Source of the DNA: Ptychodera flava
Lineage: Eukaryota > Hemichordata > Enteropneusta > Ptychoderidae
Direction: 5' to 3'
DNA: 64,000 bases
Assembly (NCBI RefSeq): GCF_041260155.1
Contig: NC_091946.1
Location: 23,693,141-23,757,140 of the forward strand
The notes under the pieces were generated by a model. The model was given only the letters and a program-made list of their open reading frames with translations, ran no database searches and had not been told where the DNA came from. Within the stretch, counting starts at the first letter, position 1, and each line of letters begins with the position of its first letter. The position numbers were made by a program, and so were the translations under genes. This document shows, piece after piece, positions 36,401 through 48,400 of the stretch.

Positions 36401-39400
36401 TGGTCGACTGGAATTACTGCTCAGCTGATAATTACACCTGACAGTGTTGGCAACACCTCAATTTAGACAATATGTCTACTTCGCGTAATGCTAATGCTTC
36501 AAAGCAGACCACTGTAACATGTAAAATATTGTTTTAAATGTCAATGTCTTAGGACGGTGATATTGTACAAGACTTTGTCATACCAGAGATATGTGTCGTT
36601 CACACCCATCGTTTAAAGGTGGTAGGCACCTCGAAAGTGAAAGACTAAGCTTTTGTTTAAACTTTCCTCTATGAAACTTAACCATTCTCTCACCAAATCA
36701 AAAATGAAAATCAGGTTTTGGATTTGAGAAGCAAATTACCTAACATTTACCGACATTTGAAATTCAAAATGGCTGCCATCCCTGTGTTTACTCTATTGGG
36801 AAAGATAAAACGGTGAAAATATTTCTTACTCCAAGGGCTTCAAAATTAGCCCCCACAAGTGGTAGATCAGAAAAGAATTGTAAACAATGGACAGTCCTAA
36901 TATCTGTCCCTTGTGGGATGGTTATGCCCACAGGCTCTTGACTCAATGCAGGCGAATCGCTAGCCGTCACTGATACAATACAAATCAAAAAGGTGAGCAA
37001 CAGCGGTAGCCATGCACGGAGACCGAGTAAATTTCAACAGACGATTTCGCCCTTTTTTATCTCAAACACAACTTGTTTATTGGGGTCGATCGATGCTCCA
37101 GTTCATCAACTTCATGAATACTCACACCAATATCAAAAATCTCTCTGTTAAGTCCATAAAAAAGCTGTGTTTTCGGAGCAGTGTCAGCTAGGAAACGTTA
37201 TAATCATACATGACCCACATTGACCTATCACAAAATGTTCTGATTGGTTATTACTTTTAAGGGAATACATCATCCGTTTCAGGGGGTGCTTAGCACCTGA
37301 GAGATTTAGTTACATGTAATTACGTTCGATCAGTATCCGTAACGTCTTTGTCATGCAGTGTGCGAAACTCACACAAAATCTCTCCTGGCCCAGCGGGCCA
37401 GCAACTTTAAAAAAATCACTGGCCCTGAAGGAAATCAGCTGGTCCGATCCTCAGGTCAAATCCAAATATAGTGGAATTTTTTTACCCGCGCTCAGTATAG
37501 GGGCCAAGAACATGGGATTGAAAAAGAAATAAAAGATACCACTTCAAAATCCTAACATCAAACTGTTTTTTATGCCTTTTAATTCTTTTATTCTTTTTTA
37601 ATTCTTCAAATGAAGATGACTGTCAAAACCGAAAGTTGGGGTAACTGATATCAGTATTAAAAAACATGAAATCAGTGAAAGGTTAAGCACTAACACATAA
37701 ACGTTTTCATTTCCTAAAACAGCCTTTCACAACAAATATTTCTAACATAATATTTCTGGCCAACCCCGACTTCGGTAGTCCGACTTTAACTTAAATTATA
37801 CGATACTAGACTTGTCTAAAAGGTGGGTAAATATCCAATATATACAGAGGTTTCACCATCTTACAAATCTGACCATACTTTTTGTCAAGGGTCTATGATC
37901 TGACCAAAAAATTCTAATTTTGATACTTTGTTGTTGGCAAATATCCGATATCATATAAAAGTCCAATGTTGAAGTGTCATTGAAATCCAGTTTACCTCGA
38001 CACATGCAACTTGATCGATACGCTAAACTATTATTCTTTTATGATCACAACGAGATCTCCATCCTAACACATGTAAGGTCTTTCGCTTTGATGCAGTACC
38101 GCCATGGAAACTGCTGGTCTCAGCCTGCCATCTGGTTAGCGTGAATTCCGCACGCTGTTGTCATGTGAGAACCAGACGTTGCGTGCGTGTAGAGCAGTAG
38201 TTTGTAACGTCGAATGACACTTTTACACATACTCATAATTACTAATAGTATTTTTTTTTAGATTTTCTAATGATTTCCGCGAATTTTGACAAGCAACCTC
38301 GTAAAGTATCACTGTAAATTGGCAATTATCTTTGAGGCCAAAAAAAAGAAAAGAAATTGTGCTGTTCAGATAACATGGTTTTCAAAAATATGGTAGGTAG
38401 GTCGGCAGGATTTTTTTTCTTTTTACAAAAATTTTTTATTTTTAAATATGCATTTTTTAGGGGTTCAGGGCGTTCAAACACTGGCCACAACATTTCCAGA
38501 TAAAATGTACCATATAGGTATATAAAGGAAAAAAACATAAAAGACATCCTCTTTCAAGCAAAAATCAAATGCCAAGTAACAAATGTGTGATTTTACAGAT
38601 TTTTCTTTCTTTCTTTTTAGTTCCTTGTTTACGTAGCTCTAAAAAAGTTAGGGTCGGCAGATAAAAAATAGAGTAGCACAAATATTTTTGTTTGACCTAA
38701 GATTACTTCGTATTTGCAACAGTACAAGAAGTACTTGCTATGATTTCCTGATTCAAACGAAATATAGTATTCCACATTATATCTGACGCCGTCACAAAGA
38801 TATCTGTAAACCATGTAAATAATTTTATCTAAGAGAATCGGCGAGTTTAATTCGAGGGTACAATGAATGAGCTATATATATCCTCGCATAGAGAAAATAA
38901 TGTTTCTTAGAGCTTGCACGAATTTCGCTTGTTTCACATATGTACTACACATGATCAAAACGAAAACAAAATACTATAGCAGTAGCCTGTACAATATATG
39001 CTCCCACTCCCACTCCGTGCATGGCTTCCGCTGTTGCTCACCTTTTTTATTTTTATTGTATCAGTGACGGCTAGCGGTTCGCCTGCATTGAGTCAAGAGC
39101 TTGTGGTTTTGCCCATGTACGGCACAAAGAAAAGGAATGTTTGTATTTGAGCATGTGATTTGAAAGTCCCAGCAATTTAATGTACTGATTCACGTTCATT
39201 TCAAAATTACTTCTAACCAAGTCTTTTCCTGTGTAAGCAGTGTCTTTCAAAAATCTTTCAAAAATTGTTAACTTGGTCAGCGATTTTTTTTTCCCTCAGA
39301 ACTTTGAGAAGCAATCTGATAGGTCCATTAAGGCCAGTGACCCAGCTCCATGCTTGGTGGCATGTCTTTGCTGGATTTGGAACTCTCATCTGCGTAATGT

Positions 39401-42400
39401 TCTCGTAAGTATTTTGAAATTCCCTTGGCTGTGTGAGCTGTTTTCGAGTGTTTTTTTCTCTCGGTAAAGTACATAAAAAATAACTGCCTTGTGTTCAACT
39501 CGTCAACACATATCATATGTGTATCAAGTGTCATTGTTGACAACCAAATGTTAGTCCTAGAATAGATTTATCAACAATTACGTAATCAGTGTTTTTTCCA
39601 GAGTGTGTGATTGCATGAATCCCCCATATTTAAACAAAGCCCCCAAAATACACACCATGTCCCCTCCATACAGAGATCTTATGATATTAAAACCCTTTGA
39701 GCGTGGAAGTCAATTTTCGTCGGCTACATCAAAATATACACCAGTCAATTTTTTTTCCCAATTTTTGCTAAAATTTTGATATAAATCTGAAGCCAATAAA
39801 ATGTGATGTTCATTTGGTCCAAAATTGTCAAGAAAATTACAGAAAAATTCACAAGAATGCTAAAATGTTGCACACTATAATTTTGGTGGGAAATATTGCA
39901 GTGCTCAAAGGGTTAACATACACAAAATATTGATAGAGGCATTCTGCACAATGATTATACAGTACTGCCTATGATGTCACATCACATAGTTGATTTAACC
40001 CACTGTCTGTGTGGCCTCAGTAAAGACCAGCTCTCAATCTGCAGAAAGACTAAATAATACGAAACTGCATTGAATGTATATGAATAAAGTGTGAATGATT
40101 TGTGTAGGTTTCTAATACATGTTAAATATTTACGAGATCAAAAAGAGAAACTGACTGGAAGCTGTCATTAATTTCAGATCTGATCAACACTTTAATTTGC
40201 TTATACCTCGAAAAATCTGCATTTGCATTAACATAAAATATTGACAAAAGCTGCGGTTGGTGTCCCTTAACACCCACATTCAAAACTTTGTTGTGTGTGT
40301 TATTTTCCTTCTCTTAGTCGGTTTTACTGAACATGTAATAATGTAGAAATAACGGGCGACGCGCTGACCATTAACGTTTATTTGTGGGCAAGGGCGAGAG
40401 GAAAGCCAAAAATTAACGGGCGAGGCTTGCCGAGCCCGTTAATTTGACTTTCCTTGAGCCCGCGACCACAAATGAACGTTAATGGTCAGAGCGGAGTCTG
40501 TTATGTCTATTATATTATCAGCGAACCCAAGAAAACCGTCAAAATTTCCGAAAATTTCAGGGGCGAACGACAACTGGGCCCCAGAACTCAGCAATACGCG
40601 ACGCACTGTTACGCGCGCTGTAAAATGTTGGCAAATCTGGAAATATTTTCAGAAAAAGGTATCTCAACTAGGCCCACAAGTGCTCCATTTTATTTTGTGA
40701 TTGATTATGATTTACGTTTTAGCTGTAAAGTTACGATACTTTGAGTTGTTAATCTTATTATTCATATTCACGGGCATATAAACAGACCATTACTGTGTAT
40801 TTGTGGTCAGTCACGTGGTTCAGCTCGACCAATCAAAATGCGACAGGCAGGGCATGGTAATATAATGCAGATTAATAGTTCTGAGTAGGTGAACTTTCTG
40901 TGATCAACAAATAATAAGGCGTTTGGTAATTAACGGAATTGCGAGTGAGTCTAGAAGGATGAGATAAATAGAAATTTCACTAGATTGACATCAAGTCTAA
41001 AATTACCTCATAGTGGGTTCGGAAATTGACAAATGAAGTTTCTGCAGACTTAAACATTCGGCCATTAAACGAAGGCGTTTTGTGTATTCACTTGCTCTTG
41101 CGCCCTTTAGATTCATTACCGGTGTAGGATTTCATTAGCAATCTCAAAATCTGTTTCTTCTTCCGAAGTTCAAGGACAATAAGAGTATTATCACAGTAGG
41201 AAGTTCAATTCAGTTCATGGTCAAAAGCTGGATGACCTGTCAATGACTTTTAAGAAAATGTGACTGGATTTTGCTGTAGGTTTCACTCAGCTGGGTAACT
41301 CAACTGTACATTGTAATGTACATGCACCATGCAGTGAAATCAGCTCATTTGGAGAACTCTGGAAAACATCCTCATCATGGGTGTAATAACTGCTTGTCTA
41401 TAAAGGGTGTTTTGATGGATAATCAATACAAGCATACCCCTAGGATAATGTTAGATTGTACCACAGCTTAGCATGGCCCCCATTATTTTTCAGTATTGCT
41501 GCTGGAGCATTGCACACACAAGTGTCTATGATTGCAAGGTCACAATATGGTTACATGTTTCAATATATGAAAGTAACATTAGACTTTAATATGGCATTGC
41601 ATATGATTTGTTAATATACAGATAAAAGGAAATGATGAAATTAGGACATTAACTGTCAAATTTGGACAACTTTCTCCCTTTCAGCCTCAAGGATGGACAC
41701 ATTTAAGAATGGAAAAAGTTGGACTTAGTAAATGCATAATTTTGAATAGCTTTTAATAGACGTTTTTGTGCGGCAGAGATTTGAATACACCGTGCTGAAC
41801 AGATTAATATTTTATTCAAATAAGTTGGAATTGTTCAGAAGTAACATAATACATGTAAAGGGAAACTGTTATTTTGTAGACACAACATATTCATTCAACC
41901 AGTGTTTTTTATTGTATATTCGGATATCAATATCATAAGTGGTGAAGGAGAATACAATGTAATTGTTCTGGATTTTTTCAATAGCGCCCTCTTGAGGCAG
42001 TTCATGAAAATCATAATGTACAACTCCTTTGTGACATGGCCCCATCAGTTTTTAGAAATCGTGACCACCTTTCTTTCTGATTCGGCAGGGACTTTAATCA
42101 ACAGTGATTTAGTCAAATGGGTCGGTCCTTGACATGATGCTCCTGCCAAAGAGAGCTTGAGCTCATCATTTGCAGTGTCCCCAGCACTCATGGAATTTTG
42201 CAACCTAGTCACCAGGTGTCAATTGCAAATTCTTGATCTATCCAATTTGATCTCTCAAATCAATGTAACCTTTGAAGTCTGAGATGACAGTATTAATGTA
42301 TGCAAGGCATGTGATTTAGCAATTTTCAAGTATGCAAATTTACGATAGTGACTCGTTTATCACAGGATGAATAAAATGTATATATATATTGCAAATTGTT

Positions 42401-45400
42401 CTCCTGACATTCGATGTGGTTCAATCTTCAGAAAACTGACAACAGTTTGATTCAGCCTTTTTTTACCTGAACAACACTGGCCCAGTCTTAATCATGAGAA
42501 CATTGGACTTTTCTTAAGGGGCCCTCACATAGCTGGACCCTTTAGGATTATGTTGATTTGTAAATTCGTCATTGTGTACCCAGTCTACTTCAGTCCTGTC
42601 TACAGTCCAACTATAATGATACTTTTACTTCATCTGAATCTTTCCAAAAACATTTACAAGGGAAGAGTTCAACAGGTCTCAGTGAGAAGTGATCTTTCCT
42701 GAAATAGAGAAAGGGGAACTAAATATACTCTCTCAGATTCCCCCTGGTGCACACAATGGATCAATCCATTGGGTAATCTGTCTCTTCAGTGTACTGCAGT
42801 CATGCCTATCTCCAGATTTGAGCCCTTAACTCCAGCTTGAAATCCCACGGACATGAAAAAATTTGCTGATTTCCATACTCCATATCCCCAGTGCATCAAG
42901 TATAAATAGGTCTAGGAGTTTGAATGTGAATAATACATGGAGCCTGATACTTCTGTTTGAAAACTTCAAACCAGATAGAATCAGTCAGGACCTAAATTTA
43001 GACATTTGAGAGATATCAAAGGTCTGGGATTCGACCCCTAGGATTACTCTCAATTGCTGTGTCAGATAAAGTGTATTTTTAGGGCAACATGTTTAAAACA
43101 TTTGAGTTTGGGATTTCCCGTTCACTGAAACTTGGTGGTATGTAAATTTAACCATCTTATCATTTGAATTCCAAATAGTGTTTATCAGGAGACTACATTG
43201 TACGGTTTCAAAAATTTTCTTTCCTTCAGCTTTCAGATATGTACGTTTTTTTTGTGTTCAAAAGCCTAAGTATAAACGCAGATCAAATTACCTGACAAAA
43301 CAACAGCTGTGAAACTACACATTTTACATAGTGCCATCTCATAACACTGCTGTGTTTACCAGTTCAACTTAGACTAATTCACTATGCATTTTGTTAACCT
43401 CTTCTTCCCTTCTTCCCTTATCTGCGAAGTCAGTAAAAATGCAGTGTTGAGCCAAAACCATATTTTCACCCACATGGCATGGTATATTACAGCAGCTAAA
43501 TTTTGTAAATATCATGTTTACAGTATTTCTGTTTTCAAGGGCCTTCAACTCTTTAATTTTTTGTTAAAATGCAACATATGGGACATGTTCACTACTTTTA
43601 ATCGATTTGACCTGATAGTGACAGATGAAGTTCATATGTCACCATCAGGTCAGGGACAGAAAGATTCTCCATGTATTATGTTGTTTGTATAAACCATTTC
43701 CATCTTTTGCTGTGTTTCATGGAGGAAAAAAGTTTTCTGTGAAAATCAAAAATTTTAATTTTTCCTGACAAAGTTGACATACCGGTACAGTAGCAATAAT
43801 GGCCATTTTGAATTTCAAGTATTGATAAATGTTTTTTGTGAACTTGTTTCTCTAGCACCAAATTTTGCACGGTATAAAACCCCTAATTTTTATTCTTTCT
43901 TTCTCATTTTTATTCTTGATTATTTTTGATTATTCTCAAAATGGAATGGTTTAAAAGTGTCTTTGCGGAAAGTTTGAGCAAAAGTTAAAGTCATACAATT
44001 TCAAGGCGTGTACTACCTTTAATACTTAACTTTTGTTCGTATTATGTGATATACACAAGCAACATGCTTGATAAAGATAGTCTAGTAGCAGTCCTTGAGA
44101 ACCTCTTTAATAGTGTGGAGGAACTGCCATCCCCTGTATACTGTTGTGACAGACCGCTTATGGAATTATGTATGGTGATTGAGCCTTTTTGAATCTGCCA
44201 GTTGTTGTCCGACATGTCCATGTACAGTGTAGCTTAGAGTTGAACAGTATTTGGCTCACAAGATGTCCATGACAGCGGGAAGGGGGGGGGGGGGGGGGGT
44301 TGTATCAATGTCCACTGTGTTTACAGCTGTTAACATTGATATTGTATTTTGAAGCTAAATTCCCCTCCAGGATACCGTCGAGGGGTCAAAGGGTCATTCA
44401 TTTTAACGAGCTCATTGCAACATCATTACACGGTGATTGAGCATTTTGATCAGGCCCCACATTGTGACCTTAACATTCTCCTGCTTCTTGTGGTATGTAA
44501 CCGGGTATGTCACATGCAAAATTTCAACTTTTTCCTGCAAGAGAATACAAATTTTTGGTCGAAAATGATTAAAATGACAATTGAAGATAGAATCTAGTTA
44601 TAATATGGCAGTCTGAAGTGTTCTATTCGAACTGGTTGTTGCTACTGGTGGAAAAAACTTAGACGTAAGGTGACACAGGGGTTTTGAAAATGGCCCATTT
44701 TGATAATCTTAAAGTTTATATTTTATTTACTCTATACTATTTTATGTTTCCATCATGGCACAAGCAAGCTAGTTTTCTGTCCATGGGCAATGCTGACTGT
44801 AGTATTCTATGATTGTGTTGTGCCAGGTTATGTTTCTGAATGTGACTGCGCTCAATTAAGTCAAGTTTGAGTTAAATAGAACCAATGCCAGCAGCATTTG
44901 ATTTTGGTAGAATGCGCCCGCGGACAGAAATTCAGACTGTCATACTTTTACAAGATTCTTTTGGCCTATTACTTGTTGGGGCTCATATTGAAGCTCATGG
45001 AGTAAAGAAAGCTTTCAACAGCTTAATTCTGTGAAAATTGGAAATTTGAATTTTCCTAGTTATCACAAGGATGGCGGCCATTTTGAATTTCAAGTTTCAA
45101 TAAATATTGGGTGACTTGTTTCTCTCATAGCAACTTTTGCACAGTGACCACTGATTTTTAGCTCCGCTGTCAGCGACGCGGAGCTTATCAAATAGGTTGA
45201 TTTTCCGTCGTCGTCCGTCGTCGTCCGTCGTTGTCGTCGTCGTCGTCGTCGTCCGTCGTCGTCCGTCAACAATTGCCTTCTCCTCTGAAACCGCAAGTCC
45301 AATTGCTTTGAAATTTTATATGCAGTTCACTTAGGGTGACCTCACTTCAGTTTGTTCAAATCGTGGTGAAATTTGCATATTTGTATTTTTGGGGCATTTT

Positions 45401-48400
45401 TTGGTGTTTTTGGTAAAAAATCTTCTTCTCTGAAACCGCTTGTCCGATTGCTTTGAAATTTGATATGCAGTTTTCTTAGGGTGACTTCAGTCAGATTTGT
45501 TCAAATCGTGGTGAAATTTGCATATTTGTATTTTTAAGGCAATTTTTGTCATTTTTGGTAAAAAAATCTTTAAAATCTACTTCTTCAAAACTGCCAGTCA
45601 GATAGCTTTGATATTTGGTACATAGGTCCCTAGGGATGATCTATTTCAGATTTGTTCAAATTGTGCAGAAATATGCAAATTTGCATTTTTAAGGCAATTT
45701 TTGCCATTTTTGGTCAAAAAATTTATTTCTCAAAAAGTACTGGTCTGATAGTTTTGAAATTTGGTATACAGGTTTCTATCGATGAACTAAGTAATATGTA
45801 TTGAATTTCTGATGAAATCTGTAATTTTGTATTTTTGAGGCAATTTTTCCATTTTTGGTCAAAAAATGTGTATTTCCAAAACTACTCATCGATAGCTTTG
45901 AAATTTGGTATACAGGTTCCTACAGATGAACTAAATGATATTATTGAAATTATGATGAAATCTGCAATTTTGTAATTTTGGGGCAATTTTTGCCATTTTT
46001 GGTCAAAACATGTGTTTCTCAAAAAGTACTGGTCTGATAGCTTTGAAATTTGGTATACAGGTTTCTACAGATGAGCTAAGTAATATATATTGAATTTCTG
46101 ATGAAATCTGTAATTTTGTATTTTTGGGCAATTTTTGCCATTTTGGTCAAAAAATGTGTATATTCAAAACTACTCATCTGATAGCTTTGAAATTTGGTAT
46201 ACAGGTTCCATAGATGAACTAAATGATATTTATTGAAATAATGATGAAATCTGCAATTTTGAATTTTTGGGGCAATTTTCCTATTTTGGTCAAAAAATGT
46301 GTTTCTCAAAAAGTACTTGTCTAACAGCTTTGAAATTTGGTATACAGGTTTCTATAGATGAACTAAATTTAATCTTTTGAAATTATGATGAAATCTGCAA
46401 TTTTTATTTTTGGGGGCAATTGTTGCCATTTTTGTCAGAAAAATTTATTCTCAAAAAACTACTCATCAGATAGCTTTGGTTGAATGTTCTAGGGATGATC
46501 CTATGTGATACATTCAAAGTATGATGAAATCTTCAATTGCGTATTTTTGCAGCTTATTTTAGCCACTTTTTTCTGGCCACTGCATCGAGCTATCAAAGAT
46601 TTCCACCCTTCTTCATCAACATGTCTCAAAAATAGTTATTCTCTACATAAAACACAGCGGAGCTATATCGGCCGCTAGGTCGCTTGGTATTCTTGATTTC
46701 CAAAGGGAATGGGTTCAAAGTTTCCCTGTGAAATGTTTAAAAACAGAATATTAAGTCTTCAATTTTGAGTACATAGTACGTTATGCTGGTATTATTAAAA
46801 TCTGTTCTGTAGTTTCTATTGTATTTACATAAATAGTATGCATCATCTAGAACTGCAAATACCAGGTTTCCACTTTAATAGACTGAAATTTCAAATTTTG
46901 AATTTAAATTCTATAAGCAGTTACAATGTAGCTGTAATTTTTGATGTGCTTTTTGGTATATGTTTGTTCTGTGTGTAAAAATATTCTCTTGTTCCAATTC
47001 CCAAAGCTCATCAAAATACCTTGTTTGTGTTGAACTTGTTGGCCCCATTCTCAGTGGTATCTCTTATGGCAAATGTTATTGCCAGCAACTGAATTTCAAT
47101 CGAGACTTTATTTAGTAATGTTTGATGTTGTACACAGTGTGTTATGTTTGCATGGCTAATACTTTATATTTTAGAATACTTTAGAAAGAAGAATAAGACA
47201 ACATGCTAATTTTAACAGAACAAAAGTAACAGAAAATATCATCAAAAGTAACAGATTTTGCCATTTTGATTTCTTGTTTTGTTAGTTTAACCTTAAAAAC
47301 GGTAACATTCTCTGTCATAGTCAAAGTCATGGGTCACCCACTGAGAAATTTATTTTACCAGAGCAGACACTCCAAGTATACTGAGATTTGAGATTAAAAA
47401 TGGCTGACCTTCTGTATGTAAACTCTATAGAAAAAAATTTTATTTCACTTTTTACTAAAACAATTAAATTTTCTGTACAGAACTCAAATTAAACTACACA
47501 AGCTGTAGTTATGAAGAGAATTGTAAAAATTTGAGTTTTAAAATCTTTCCCAAAGGCGCATTCTGTTTTAACAACATTTACCTAGTTTGTCAAATTTAAT
47601 ATCGTCAATCTTATTAAAATTGTTTCTCATGTAATGATGAAAATTCATGTGGTAATCAGCCTCATTTATGAACTAATTCTGCATGCTGGACAGATAAGAA
47701 GCCCATTTAACTCAGACCTCAGATATAAGAAAGAAGCAAAATTGCTTTTCTAAATCTTGTGAGAAATTTCCATGGTAGACTGCATAGTGTAAGAAATTGT
47801 GAAGAATACTTTCTTTGGTTCTCATCAGAGGTAGAATTCCAGATGCTGCCATAACAGTGATTATGGATGTGTCAGAGTTATTACAAGGCAGGACACTAGG
47901 GGGCAGTCTAGTTGACCAGTTGGCATATGTGATGTCATGTAGTTAGCTTTGTACAAAGAACAGCGACAACCAATTTGAGTTTTGAGTGAACGCTACCTCT
48001 GCACCAGTGGCCTTTTCATCACCATTTCTGTGACAGCCTAGGGCGTCCGCGTCTCCTATGAGAGCCATTTGTTACGTTAGAGAGAATATTGAGAAATTGC
48101 AACACACAGCTTGTCTGTATTTGAAACATTTGACCGGTATATCCCACAAGGGTGCTATGTGTAAATTTGCCCTGCTGGAGATTAATCACAGACGCAGACA
48201 CAACAAATATCAAAAGGTGATACAGTGTGTGTATAGTTGAATTGGCAGACAGATTTCTGTCCAGCAGATATTTCTTTTCACCAGAAAACATTCCACCCCT
48301 ATGTGCCTGAGTATAGATCCACCCATCCCATTGAAATTAACCCTTTCACCCCCAGTTCCCTGTATACAGGTCCAACTTTACCATAGAAATCAATGGATTG

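Noticed and set aside
37360..37480. TGGCCCAGCGGGCCAGC region as a coding fragment
   Set aside because: It reads as a short Leu/Ser/Lys-rich frame I could not tie to any family; left as part of the 2.18-kb element.
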